DNA of 64,000 nt from Voacanga thouarsii (Eukaryota; Streptophyta; Magnoliopsida; Gentianales; Apocynaceae): positions 1,302,001 through 1,366,000 of the forward strand of contig JANUWF010001617.1 of NCBI GenBank assembly GCA_026120185.1. The letters run 5' to 3'. The notes beneath the pieces are model-generated. The model saw nothing but the letters and a program-made list of their open reading frames with translations. It did not search any database and had not been told where the DNA came from. This document shows, piece after piece, positions 10,101-21,918 of this stretch; position 1 is the first letter of the stretch, and each line of letters opens with the position of its first letter. The position numbers were made by a program, and so were the translations under genes.

Positions 10101-12447
10101 TCATAAATTCTATGACACTTTTGTAGGCAATGAAATCAATAAGTGGATCAGGAATTTCAGCAGATATTATGTTATCTATTTCTTCAGGGGTATTTTTCTT
10201 TGAACTTTGATGTAGCCAAATGATAATGTGTGCATGTGGTAGTCCTCGTTTTTGAAATTCGATTGTGTATACAACTGTTTTACAAAAGTAAAAAGTAAGT
10301 TAAAACAAATACACATAGAATTTCTAAAGGAGAAATGTTGCAAATATCTTTGTTTCAAGTAACATACCTGAATCTACTTAGCCAAAAATTTTGTTCTTTA
10401 ATATGTCATTGATCATATCATTAAGTTTCATCTTGAATACTCGAACCTCAATTTCAGGCCGGTTTTCTGGTCGTTGGCCAGGTATCTCATTTAGGAGGTT
10501 TGTTATTTCTGACCAATTAGGATTGGTAGTAAATGTGATGAATAAATCCGGGTTACCAAAGAATCTGTATAGTGCCATAGCATTTTGATAGTTCTGAGCC
10601 AAATACCAAGGTCCACCAGTGAATGTTGATGGTAGTATTGTTCTTTTGCCAATCTTTCTTGAATCCGTATCACCATAGTCAATTGCATCTTGTACATTTC
10701 TATATAATTTTGTTCGCAAATTTCCTTGATTTGCTAAAATCCATTTTAGCCTTGCCTGTTCAATGCATGTATAAGCATCTACAATGAATTGTTGATATAG
10801 CCTTCCTGAGTGAATCAAAGTGGCTCCTTCAGTGTGTCTGTATTGAAGTACATGTGCATAGTATTCCCTCATTGTTACATAAGATCTCTTTGTTTTTTTC
10901 CACTATCCGTCTTGTACATAATTAATTTTTGGATGATATCCATCTTCCCCATATGGAAAAAGTAATGGATATTGCATAGCCATGAAAGAAGGATGCAAAT
11001 AGCTTATTCGTTGTAGACTTCCAGATTTCATCTCAATAATGATGTCACGATCTTTCGTTGTTTTATTCAGATTTCCAACAACTAGAGCCGCAGTTTCTGA
11101 TGCTTTTGGTGCATCATACTGTCTTCCTGTGAAATATCTGCTGTGATGCAATCTGATTTTGAAATTGGGTATTTCTCCTGAGGAGTATTTATCTCTAGCC
11201 ATTCGAAAAACTTTCACCAACTCATTCGAAGTATCGAGCATTGATATAAGTTGTTGTGTGATGTCGGCTCTTATTTTCATGTTAAGCTGCCTTTTGTTCA
11301 CTGTTTGAATTCTATTGTGGACCTCATTTTTTGTATCATGAAAATGGAGCTGGATAAAATGTACATCTGCTCCATCTATCGATATTAATGACCCAAGTCT
11401 ATGATAATTTTCACCATTGATTCTATAAATATACGGTCCAGTTCTTTCATTCACTTTATCATCAACTTTTGCACCTATAGAAGTCATTGAGAACATTGAG
11501 TTGTATGCTCTGATATTTTCTAGGAATGTCCTTGATTTCTCATCAGTTACTCCTGTCAGCAGAGTCTTTAGAGGCTCAGGTGGATGTTTCCTTTTGGTAG
11601 TTGGACTCTTCCTTGTTTACAATATAATTTGAATTTTGGATACAATCTTTTTGGTTGCCCTTTGATTTTCTCTTGCTCCCAGAATATTGCATCACAATGC
11701 GTGCATTGAAGCATAGGAGATCCATAATGTAGTACATGGGTTGTTGAAGAATCTGATTTGATATGAAATAAGCAATTAGCTAACTATTATTTGCAGTATA
11801 CGATACATAGTTTGTTTTAGGACCTGATATGATAAATAAAAATGGTATAGATTAATATTACCTATAATATATAACATATGATAAAAAAAAAAATTGTGGT
11901 ATGAATGTTACCTGTTCGAATATTCATTGATGTGGTTGTGGAGGCTGCATCATTTTTTTCAGTGTACTGGGAATGGATCTTTTGTTTTACTCTACGTATA
12001 TCAATCCTCCTTTTTCTATGCATCATTGCTTTCTTAGCTGTATTTGTTATTCAATATCAATTGTATTACTGCAACAAAATTTTGTTGAAAAGTATTCTAT
12101 TAATAAGAAACATTACCTGTATTCTGTATGTCTTGCAATTGCAGATCAGTAGAAGAGATGTTTTCTGATATTGGATCTCTTTTTCTTTTATTAATTTTTT
12201 TAGAATAAGGATGTTTCCTTTTGCTGTTCAAGGTTTCCTTTCTTCGTAATCTATTTTCTTTTGCATTGTCATGTTGTAATAAATCTGCGTAAATTCATAC
12301 ATCATATTAATTAAAGTGTATTGATAGTAGTAAAAAACATTTCCTTCAGGTATTATTTTTTATCTTAGGAAAATAGCTTCATGCACAAATAAACTGCTTA
12401 CGCATATAGAAGTTAGCTTCGGCACTTGGGTTGTTGAAGGTGGACAT
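7178..12447 (-). pseudogene. Helitron RepHel (Rep endonuclease plus PIF1-type helicase), spliced, broken
   Basis: The protein would nick, unwind and transfer the Helitron by rolling circle. Exons seen: 12402-12447 (ATG), 12117-12284 (Lys/Arg-rich), 11912-12037, 11752-10368, 10274 to about 10050, about 9958-8585, and 8472-7178. The N-terminus has the CTHC motif and YNSMFSMTSIGAKVDD. The Rep domain shows GLPHAHIIIWL (the HxH motif) and DCRYISACEAS. The helicase shows GYGGMGKT (Walker A), IIWDEAS (Walker B), GGDFRQILPVV and QLYVALSRV. In-frame stops lie at 10905-10903, 10380-10378, 9602-9600, 9374-9372, 9353-9351, 9119-9117, 8116-8114, 7414-7412 and 7369-7367, and a frameshift near 11590. Several stops sit at expected Trp or Gln positions. 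The domains are unmistakable; the exon 5/6 junction is uncertain. Confidence 0.92.
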
Positions 12448-13187
12448 TGATATTTGTACGTTGTTGAGTGTTAACCTGTATGGATTGTATTGTTATCTTC
12501 AAGTGGCTGCGGTTTGAAATTTGTAGCAATTGGAATACTATTTAATATTGTTTGCTTAGATTTGGTAGTTGTGAAAAAAGTGGTTGAGTGCGCTTATTTA
12601 TGGGCATTGTATATGCAAATGAGGGGCAATATTTATGTATTTGTTTTGGTTATTTATCCGATGTTACATCGATTATTTATTTAGCTTTTCCATGTGCTTT
12701 GTGAAATTCAAATTTGCATTATACCATTTATTGAAGCGCGGATTCCGTAGAGGTACAATAGCTATAATCCAGATTGTGTAGAATGAATCTGGTAAAATTC
12801 ATTAAATAAATAATATGAAGGGTCATTTCTTGGATTTCGTGTTGATAACTACAATATAGAATTGATCTGAATGCTGATTCAGTTATCGGAATTGCATCGT
12901 GTAGTATTTATTAAATCCATTGTTTTCTGTGAAAGGACTTCGTCTTTTAAATCTGATGATTGGTATAGAAGGATAAATCTTGCGGTATTCATTGAATTAA
13001 TGATTGGGATTTGGAAGGTTTTTTTGCTGCGGGCAAATAATGCAAAAAATAAATTTTTTTAAAAACTATATCTTTGGAAATTGGTAGAGACACGCATTAA
13101 TTATGTGAGTAATCTATTTGCCTATAAATATATAGATATTTATAGAGAGTTGTTCATCGTTTGTCGTCCTTTTGGTTTCATTTTAAT
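12448..13187. promoter_or_regulatory. Divergent intergenic region between RepHel and the plus-strand ORF
   Basis: About 740 bp separate the two start codons, which point away from each other. A bidirectional promoter is an inference. The plus side has a clear TATA box at 13123, but I did not find an equally clear one for RepHel. No other gene is seen here. Confidence 0.4.
13123..13130 (+). promoter_or_regulatory. TATA box of the divergent ORF
   Basis: TATAAATA lies 58 bp upstream of the ATG at 13188, which leaves room for a short leader starting near 13155. Confidence 0.6.
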
Positions 13188-13784
13188 ATGGAGTTATATA
13201 ATGGCATGCCTATCGAACATACATTGGTTGGTAGGCCATGTGTTCAACCATTTATAGTAGAAACAATGGTTTTATCAACAGAGCAACTGTAGTCACATAA
13301 ACCATATTTTACCTTACCTGATAGGCTAGCAAATAGAGTCCGAATGGTTTTGCATGCTACAACATATGAGTTTGATGAGTATGTTGAAATTTTTATTCCA
13401 ATGTCTACAACCGTGATGAGTGAGAGTGCAACCAGATGCAATTGGTGGATTGATTCTCATCCCTGGGTATTTCATGTGCATGGATTACAACATTCATTAT
13501 CAATCATGTTTCTGAATGAAGAATATTTGGGGGCTGGAGAGACTGACCGAAAAATAGATTCATATGTGAAGTTCTATCAACCTTTTGCTGTTGCTATTGT
13601 TGAATCTGGAAATGAGTACCACACTCATAAGGAATTGTTCAAGCACTACACTGGCAAACGGAAGTTTCAGTTGCCAATAGATCCAAAAAATTCTATTTGG
13701 CTGTACTATAATGTTGAAATGGTGGATGTGGAAAGTTCTTCTGCAGAGGCTACTGAAGTAGTTGATATCATTAGAAAGACTTAA
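13188..13784 (+). pseudogene. Unrecognised Helitron-borne ORF of about 198 codons with one in-frame TAG
   Basis: From the ATG at 13188 one frame runs to TAA at 13782-13784 and is broken only by a TAG at codon 35. CAG to TAG would explain the stop, but the original residue is unknown. If translation starts downstream at 13344, a 146-residue protein remains. It reads as a compact soluble protein without membrane segments; recognisable stretches include TRCNWWIDSHPWVFHVHG and KELFKHYTGKRKFQLP. I do not recognise the family. It has its own TATA box and points away from RepHel, so it may be captured cargo or a lineage-specific Helitron accessory gene. Translated-sequence composition suggests real coding use, but function is unknown. 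Confidence 0.6.
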
Positions 13785-15239
13785 GATGTTTTAATTTCAT
13801 GAATGTTTACTTTCTTTTTAATTGTTGTTTTATATATTATAGTGGTGATGATATGCCATCATCTTTGTTATTTTATAAGATAATTTGTCTATTAGTGAGA
13901 AATGCACTTTCTTTAATTATGTTTAGACTCAAATTGCTTCCTACATACTGATTTATTTGAATTACCCATGACATGCCTATTCTAATGCCCGACAATGACT
14001 TGTTCTAAACTATTAAAATAACTAAAAATAAGTCTACCAAAGGAATACCAAATCCATGGGAAAATGACTAAAATATCATTCTCAGGGTATCACGTTCCAT
14101 GTTGATGCAGTAGTTCCCTTCCATCTGGATGGCATTTTTTGGTGTAAATTCAAATGCACCTAACAATTTTCCAGCACAGAGAAACAAATAAGTCATACAA
14201 TTCCATAACTTTCTCAATATGTTGTCATTTTTCAGAATAAATCCAAGAGCAATCATGATTCGCTAGCAAACATCAGATACTTAAAAAGCTGGAGCTGAAA
14301 TTTCCTAGAAGCTTTTATAGTTATGAGGAACCTGCATAATTTCCTTAGCATCATATTGCTAAAGACAACAAAGGAAAGAACAATCTAGCTTTGTTGCAAC
14401 TTTATCTAGATGCAAAACTGATATGTAAGGGCCAAGTTAATCAGAAAGGAAAGATTTCGTTGATCAATTGCCTCCAAATTTCAAAGCTTGAGTACGAATA
14501 CTTCTCTCTCTTTTTTTCAATTGCAAAGTGCTATAACCATGAAACAAAAGAAGTTTATGTGCAGATCACATTAGCAAACATCTTTCCATATGCATGGCAA
14601 ATCACATTATTCTGATATAAAGGCAAAGAGATTTGCATATGCAAATCTAGCAATCAACGATGTGCTAAAGCTCAAAAAAGGGAAAAAGACATTTATTAAA
14701 AAGATGTATAATTTCATCTTTGGTTGCTCTTCATCCCAGAACATAAATTTAGATGAAACTTGCAGAAGTATGTGACAAAAGTTTAATAATATCAACCAAA
14801 GTCATAGCTTTATTGCAAACTAAACACAGTAAACAATTAAAGATTGAACTTACAAATTCACTTATATGAAACTCGTAATAGAGTTAGAACACAAACAACA
14901 AATACACATAAATTTTCTTTTTCCAAGTCCAATCAAGCAAAAATCCCCAGATACACCAAGGATGTTTTTTTTCCTCTCATTTGGCCAGTAATCATTGTTC
15001 CTGCTCCTTCATCAGCAAAAGGAGACTGTCAACATTTTTTGTCCAAAGAGCTTGCTAACAGTGGAGACTCAGTCATGGCTACCACACCCTTCCCTCGGTT
15101 GCTCTAACTATCTTTCATATGCACTATTACGATTTAAAAAAAAAAAAACCTATCTATATTACAAATAACAATGAAGACACCTTCATTCGTCATGGTTAAA
15201 GTTGTAAATATTGAATCATAATAATAAATTTTTGTTTTC
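13785..15239. other. Helitron interior without recognisable gene
   Basis: Both strands hold only short ORFs without a recognisable domain or consistent splice signals. It lies between the divergent ORF and the repeated RPA 3' exons. Confidence 0.5.
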
Positions 15240-15257
15240 CAAACTATTCTACAACAT

Positions 15258-15380
15258 CTTCCACACTGCTGCTCTTTGATCGTTTGATATTATTTCTTTA
15301 GTAAGTTTTCAATCTCTTATCTGATTAAGAGTCCGCCAGCTGTTTGTGTATTGCTGTCTTGTATCTCCTGTAAAAGAAAA
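15258..15380 (-). repeat. Extra copy of the RPA 3' exon region (copy a)
   Basis: CCACACTGCTGCTCTTTGAT and the following TTTCAATCTCTT block match the last RPA exon region at 15900-16023. The copy ends in a similar CTCCTGTAAAAGAAAAT stretch, so the acceptor site was also duplicated. Confidence 0.7.
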
Positions 15381-15519
15381 TATTGAAGTTAGAACCATGT
15401 AGCATCTTGTGCTCTGCAGCTATTGTTTTGTAGATAAATAACAACATCAGAAGACTATTCTAACTACAATATCCAATCATAATAACAAATATTTTTTTTT
15501 CCAGATTATTCTGCACCAT

Positions 15520-15660
15520 CTTCCACACTGCTGCTCTTTGATCCTCTGATATTGTTTCTTTGGTAAGATTTCAATCTCTTCTTTGTTTGAGAGTCCATCA
15601 CCTGTTTGAGTATTTCTGTCTCTGTTCCATGTTCTTCAGCTGGCTGAAAAGATTGTTCAT
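15520..15660 (-). repeat. Extra copy of the RPA 3' exon region (copy b)
   Basis: It shares CCACACTGCTGCTCTTTGAT and GATTTCAATCTCTT with copy a and with the RPA last exon. It continues into TTCCATGTTCTTCAGC, which resembles the penultimate exon at about 16170-16187. Two exons may have been duplicated together. Confidence 0.65.
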
Positions 15661-15950
15661 GAAAAAGTGACACCAGTACAATACATAAGACACTACAGTG
15701 TCACAACATAAAAAAACTTCATCAATTTAAAAGTGAACTTAACAAACATCATGCACCCTCGTCATTTGATAACATCATTGAAGTAGGTTAAAATAATTCT
15801 CAGGGTTCTTCTACGCAAATAAGTGTTGTATATAAAATAACAGACGAAATAAAAATTGTAGACAAAGTTCTGAATATTCAATTATAATAACAAAATATTT
15901 TTTCCACACTGCTGCAGTTTATTTCTCTTCTATTCTCTATTTAGTCAGAT

Positions 15951-18702
15951 TTCAATCTCTTGTTGGTTTCGATGTCTGCCATCTCTTTGTTCATTGCTGG
16001 TGGTTGTCTCCTATAAAAGAAAATGCTATAGTCAGGATTTAAATATCTAATGGAGAATCAGTGGTCGCATTTGTTTTTCATACCGTGCGATGAGTTCTCG
16101 TTTTGTATCTCTTTTGCTAGGTGTTTTCATTTGTTCCACATTATCAATTGCTCTTTCTTCAGCGTCTGTTTCATGTTCTTCAGCAGCCTACATAGTTTTT
16201 GCACGTAAAATGTCTGTCAGCAAATCCAGTTCGGTTTATTTGATAAGCAGTCATGGGCATAACTTTCATATTACTAACCTTTGTATGTTCTTGTTTCAGA
16301 ACAATGTCTGACACATGATGAACTCGGTTGACAGTAAAACTTTCCCTTGGCAATCCTCTCGTTTGCTCATTGAATCTCACTTGGCAAATATATGTATTGC
16401 CTATCATATTCTTCAATGGTCCGGGTATGGCATCATGCAGTCTCTCCTATATCACAATGTGGGGGTTTGAGGGACACTCTAGCTGTAGGTATTCTTATGA
16501 ATATGAAATGGATATACCTGCCCTATGCTGATGGCTAGTTCACTCGCTTGCATTCCTACAATCTTCTCAATGTCTCTATCAAAGAAAATAAATCGGCCTT
16601 GTGTTGTGTGGTCACCAACAATGTCCTCCACTCGATACCTACAGTAAAAAGATATTAGGTACTTTTTTCTATTTTTGTTATTTTCGGTTCATTAATTTAG
16701 ATTTGAGTAGCTATTTATGAAGACCTTGTGTCTGGGTAATCTTCTGTCCTAATGCACAATTCACATGCCAGTTTGTTTCCATAAGCTTTCAGCTTCTTTC
16801 TGCATATTGTGCAAGAATTGTACTTCCATCCGTTGTATGTGCCAATGTCCAACACAGTAATGCTGCAGTAATATGATTTTTCCTGTTTCATCAGGTGAAA
16901 GGTAGCAGTGTTAATTTTTTATATGTGTGCTTCAGTGTTTTTTGTTGTACAATATAGTAGCAGAAACAACTGGAACAAATTCACAAACAAATTGAATCAA
17001 TACCATTTGTCTCCATCACTGAGCAATGCATGCAACTCTGCCAAAGTTCTCTTGTTTTCTTCAAGTACTTTTGCAGTTAACACAGCGGTTCCTATTGACA
17101 ACTCTGTTGCGATTTCACCTTTATGCTCCTTCTCACAACTGTTTCGTATTTGCGAACACAGGTTAGTATCCAGTTAATTTAAATTCATTTCTTCACTTTT
17201 TTCAGTTTTGTAGGGTTTAGCAAATTCTCTGATCACCTCTGTCTCAAGCTTGCAACTTCTGCAATTTCCAAATCAACATAGATCTTTGTTGCACTGCTAC
17301 TGGATATCGATGGTTGCCCTTGGTCATTTTTCATTATTATTGAGGTCAAAACAACAATCTGCACTGTTTGGCATGAAAGCACATTTGTGTGCTAAATCAC
17401 ATTTGCATTACTTCCCCAAAGTGTGACACGCATCTCCTGTCCCCTGCATTTTGAAATGGCTTCAATCAGTCTTATATATCTGTGTGTGTATATGTATATA
17501 CAATATGATGGCAGAATCTTACTTCTCATTCCTGATTGTAACAAACTGTAAATCTACTTGGTTTTCCATTCGTGACCTTTGTTGGATAGGTGACACACCT
17601 GTTATCATTCCAATAGCATCTGCCATGGAGTTCACACAACAACCATGTATATCAATTCACATAGGTTCTCTTGACTTCCAAATGTAAAGAAAATAAATCT
17701 GTACGATGCGAAGAAAGGTATTTACTATCGTATAGCCCAGCTTTTTACTTTTTCTTATCTAAAGCATTACAACAGGGCAAGCTTACCTTGGCACTCAAAC
17801 AGCCTTTAAGGTAAGGTAGAAACAAAGCCTTGCAACTTAGAGGCTGAATGCAATGCCCAATGATATAAGTTCATGTTTATCATCTAAGTAAATACTGAGA
17901 AAAAGGAAGGAAGAAAATTCCCTTCAATTTTATTCTTGTTTATTTATATATTTGAAAAAATGGAATTCTGGAATGAAAGTACCTAATAACAATGTAGGCA
18001 GGGAACATAATTAAAAGGCAAGTAAATGTACCGGAAGAAGAAAGATAACCAAGATAAAGAATATGACATTAACCAATTACCAACTAAGAGTGTGATATCT
18101 CTAGCATGAGCTGCAATATATTCATACTACACAAAACGGAATTTGTGCCTTGGTATTTGCGGTAGTTCATCCTTTAGTTCCTCTATGTATGTGCTTCTGT
18201 CAATGAGAATCTGTAAATTCTCATCCACTACTTTGTAGTTTGGCCTAGGTGGTTGAAGGGTGAAATTTTTCATCATGTAAAATTTTCCTTCTTCAATAAT
18301 ATTTTGGAAATCTGGAACAAATTTGCTTCTAATCGTATAGTGCTTCATGTTGTCCTACATAAAAAACAAAAGTGACCATCAAACAACATATACATAAAAA
18401 AAAAACATTAAGAGTTGACAATTGCATGTAGACAGATATAACGACATCATTCTTTTTTTTTTTTTTTAACATTATACCAAAAACACAATAATGAATTATC
18501 TATCATCATATCATTTATCAAACACACTTAGACCTGCTTATACCTTTGCATCCAAGGCCACAAAATCAACAATCATAATCTCTCCTATTCTTTGAGCATT
18601 ATAAGTATCCCACAATCGAATGATTCTAAATAAAACACATTTTTCTTGTTTTCCTTTCAATAACTCATTGAAGTAGATGAATTGGAATCTGCCTTTCGTC
18701 AT
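15951..18702 (-). pseudogene. RPA1-like single-strand DNA-binding protein of the Helitron, ten exons, two in-frame stops
   Basis: It is related to the large subunit of replication protein A, which plant Helitrons often carry and which would coat the displaced strand. The exons use GT...AG borders: 18544-18702 (ATG), 18081-18354, 17523-17619, 17237-17443, 17004-17138, 16725-16862, 16518-16638, 16279-16446, 16084-16187 and 15951-16010 (TAA). The first two exons form an OB fold (DUF223 type: EEGKFYMMKNFTLQPPRPNY). Exons 3-4 form the second OB fold (VDAIGMITGVSP, EMRVTLWGSNANVI). Exon 6 has the C-terminal zinc finger (WKYNSCTICRKK, LACELC). A TACTAAC branch site lies before exon 5. The TAGs at 18129-18127 and 17394-17392 break the frame. 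The exon 6 start could also be near 16878. Possible TATA: TTATATAATA at 18814-18805. Confidence 0.9.
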
Positions 18703-19132
18703 TTTTTCACAACTGAGTATGCCACAAAAGTATAATAAAATCTGCCAAAGATAGTAAACTTCCCCTCTGTTATTGTGTTTTTACCTTATGAATACCTAAT
18801 GGTGTATTATATAACAAACACATCAATATAGGGCAGTAATATAGGCAATTAAATGCGCCAACAGTAATAAAGATATGAATACTTACCCAATGATGAACTC
18901 TGAATCTGGTTACAAAGCTAAATGAACACCTACGCACTGATGAACATTGAATCTGGTCAGAAACCCCAAATCAACTCAGTTAATGATCAAGGATCAAAGA
19001 GCATTAAAAGCATATCAGCATATGACCAATTGAATGGCAGAAGATAAGAACAGATGAAATCGTGGAAGTCATGAGTCGCAAAGATCTGGGATTCTCAACT
19101 ACTGACCTTTGTGGCATTGCAAATTTTTCGAA

Positions 19133-19574
19133 TGATGAAAGACAAACAATGATAAGATACAGGAAACGAATGGATGACGCAGAAATTGAAAAGACTAATT
19201 ATTGCGTTTGCAAAAGCAATCCACTCACAGAGAAAGTATGTGAGTAAAAATTTGAGAAGCCAGAGGTAGTCGATGGACTCAAAGGCAACAAAGCCGAGTT
19301 AAAATGGAAAAGTGATGAAAGAAAGTAAAATCAGCTGATGAAAAACAAACAATGATAGGATACAGGAAATGAAGGGGCGTCACAAAATTTGAGAAGATTA
19401 ATTACTGCGTTTGCAAAAGCAATCCACTCACAGAGAAAGTATGTGAGTAAAAAATTGAGAAGCCAGAGGTAGCCGGTGGACTCAAAGCCACTGTATCTAA
19501 GAAAAGCAAGAAGAAGACGAATGAAGCCGAGTGAAAATGGAAAAGTGATGAAAGAAAGCAAAATCAGCTGAGCC
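19133..19574. repeat. Tandem duplication near the Helitron 5' end
   Basis: 19133-19335 and 19336-19574 share long blocks, including GCGTTTGCAAAAGCAATCCA, AGAGAAAGTATGTGAGTAAA and GGAAAAGTGATGAAAGAAAG. The second copy has about 30 extra bases near 19490-19530. No coding frame is kept in both. Confidence 0.85.
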
Positions 19575-19639
19575 ATTATTCTACCACGTGTCAAGCTCTC
19601 TGATATAATACATGTCAATACTACAGTTCTCACCTTTGA

Positions 19640-19659
19640 CTTTTATATAGATATATAGA
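19640..19659 (-). mobile_element. Helitron 5' terminus
   Basis: Read on the minus strand from 19659 the end is TCTATATATCTATATAAAAG, followed by TCAAAGGTGAGAAC. This is the typical plant Helitron start (TC plus an AT-rich stretch). The base before it on that strand is A. Confidence 0.75.
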
Positions 19660-20186
19660 TTTGCACATATGACATTTTGTGTATATTTTATCCATTTTAT
19701 CAGGAGTTAATAAAGAGGATATTTTTATCAAATATTTGAAACATGATCTTTTTTCTAACATACTTTTGCTCCTAGTGGTTCATAAAACTTGTGTGTTGGG
19801 TCTGAGTGATTTAATATCGTCATTGGATTAATGTGTTGATAGTAACATTTAGAAAAGTTACCATAATTGATGATTCCTAACTCTCTAATCGGTGATGAAT
19901 TATATATAATATAAAAGTTACAATCGATTATCAATCAAAAAATACATAACCAATTATAAAATAATACTTCATCGATGATGTGTTGCTAGTACTGAGAAAA
20001 AAAATATGTATGTGTGTGTATATATATGAGATAAAAGGTATAAGGCACATGCCCTAATTTTTTCCCCTCTTGACTCATGCCACTATATTTTTTTTCCCCC
20101 CTATCCATTGCCTTTTGTTTTCACCTACACTGTAACTTATAGGTTTTCATTGTCATTTCAAAGTTTGTTTGTAAAATTCTGCCAAT
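19660..20186. other. AT-rich stretch, no gene seen
   Basis: Outside the Helitron. It holds a short TATGTGTGTGTATATATATG microsatellite near 20008 and no recognisable coding sequence. Confidence 0.5.
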
Positions 20187-20815
20187 GCCTCGAACAAAAA
20201 ATGTCGGTTCCAAGGGTGCAAAACTAAAGCTACCTCTTCATGTTGAGTTAAAGAAGCAAATTCCGTTAAATTCAAAAGACGCTAGTATTGATATGAAGAA
20301 GAAGAAGATTTTAGGAGAGCCCTATGTTTAAATCATCATCAGGTAAATAGTATGATAGGAATCGTCCAAGGCACGAAGGCCATACCAAAGAAAGGGGAGA
20401 GAGAACCAAGCCACTACTTATGGCTCTTTAGGTAAGACTCATTTTCAAGAGGCTTCAAGAAGGATTTAGAACATCAAAACCAACCAACCAAGAGCCAAGG
20501 GATGTGTGAAGAAATGTGTGCCCAAAAAAGAATCAAAAGCAACTAAAAGCACCCAACAACTTGTGTGGGAGGCCAAAGAATTTCAAGGAGAGGTTGATGA
20601 CAAAAGGAAAGCGGGCTGTGTGAAGAACAAACTACAACCGGTGTCAGTTACACTAATGCAACCGAGTGCCAGCTCAGTATTCGAACAAGAATGTTCGTTG
20701 CACAGAATACAACCGGCGCTGGCTCACTTCAGAAAATACCTTATTTTACTAATTTTTCTTATTTTGTTTTATTTTATTTTCAATTTAATTCTCACAACTT
20801 TTGATTTACAATAGG
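20187..20815 (+). pseudogene. Decayed coding traces, possibly retroelement-derived
   Basis: A Lys-rich frame opens at 20187 (MPRTKNVGSKGAKLKLPLHV) and stops after 49 codons. A second open frame at 20506-20814 begins MKKCVPKKESKATKSTQQLV and turns hydrophobic at its end. The lack of a recognisable domain and the gypsy remnant just downstream make an old retroelement likely, but this is an inference. Confidence 0.3.
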
Positions 20816-20817
20816 TA

Positions 20818-21390
20818 CTTTCTCCATTTCATATTATTTGGCCTTTTAGCCTTTGTATTTTGTTTCATAATATTTACTCCCTCCGTCCCACTAAAATGGG
20901 CAGTGGTTGACTTGGCACGATATTTTATGCAAAAGTAAAAATTAGAATATAATAATAATATAATATAATATAATAAAAATAAAAAATATGTGGATTCCAC
21001 AATACTTTATGTTAAATCTAAGAATATAAATATAATATATGTGGAGTATATTGATTATTTTATAATAAATTGTATAGTAAAAACTTTCCTTTTAAGGAAA
21101 GTGTCAAATTTAATAGGACAGCCCAAAATAGTAAGTATGTCAATTTTAATGGGACGGAGGGAGTAGCTTTTTACACATTTCTATACATCAATTATTAATG
21201 TTTTCCAATATTACTTTTAGGTTTAGTCAAACTATATTTAATAAAAAGATAAATAATTTTGTAAATAATTACTCATCCTTATATTTATTAAAAGTAAATT
21301 TGGAACATAACTAAAAAATATTTTTTAATTTCAACATTCTTAATCTGTGTGTAAATGGCCAAAAGGCCAAATAATATAAAACGGATGGAG
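20818..21390. mobile_element. Stowaway-like MITE (outer) with TA target duplication
   Basis: The inverted ends match: CTTTCTCCATTTCATATTAT on the left against CTCCATCCGTTTTATATTAT read back from the right. ATTTGGCCTTTT-GCC follows in both, and TA flanks each end. It contains a second MITE (20877-21163). Confidence 0.8.
20877..21163. mobile_element. Stowaway MITE (inner), inserted in the outer MITE
   Basis: Terminal inverted repeats CTCCCTCCGTCCCA...TGGGACGGAGGGAG, flanked by TA on both sides. The 287-bp length and AT-rich core fit a Stowaway element. Confidence 0.9.
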
Positions 21391-21392
21391 TA

Positions 21393-21918
21393 TATTTTAG
21401 ACTTGTTTTTAGTTTGAATGCCTAAGATTTCATCTCCCATTTGCTAGGTTAGATTAGCTATAAATATGTCATTATAGCCATTTCAAAACAGTTTAGATTT
21501 TTTTTTTTTTTTTTGAGTTTTTGGTAGAGAAACCAAATCCTCTCTAGAGGAGAGTGTGTAAAGGGTGATTTCCATTTCAAGATCAAATCAAAGGGTTTAG
21601 TCCTACATTTGATTCAATGTCTCTAAATTTCAACGGGATAATATAAATTTTTTTCTTTATTCTTAGGTGCTAGAAGTTTTCTAGTGTTCCTAATAGGTTG
21701 AGTTTTGAGTGTCTTCAAACCTTATCCTTTTCATTATAATCTTTTGATAGATTAGAATATTTAGGTGTTTTGAAGTAGGTTAGGTTGACCAAATCTCGTT
21801 GGGTTATTTGCATTTGCATTTAGCTCATTTGTGTGTGTGAATTTGGCAGGAAGTTGCGTGATCAAATCTAGGTTACTTATTCTTCAAAAATCAAAGTTCT
21901 TTTGCAACTCGTATCAAA
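21393..21918 (+). mobile_element. Probable 5' LTR remnant of a gypsy-type element
   Basis: The segment ends just before a primer-binding-site-like sequence and contains a TATA-like CTATAAATATG near 21459. The left end is not defined because the MITEs and decay obscure it. Confidence 0.4.

Larger units (their letters stand above)
7178..19659 (-). mobile_element. Large Helitron, minus strand (3' end not located)
   Basis: Three genes define it in minus-strand order: RPA-like, a divergent short ORF, and RepHel. The 5' end at 19659 reads TCTATATATCTATATAAAAG and follows an A, as expected for Helitron insertion between A and T. I could not find a convincing hairpin plus CTRR 3' end at or left of 7100. 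The end may therefore be decayed, inside the module array, or outside the window. The interval given covers only what the genes and 5' end support. Premature stops in RepHel and RPA suggest this copy is not active. Confidence 0.8.
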
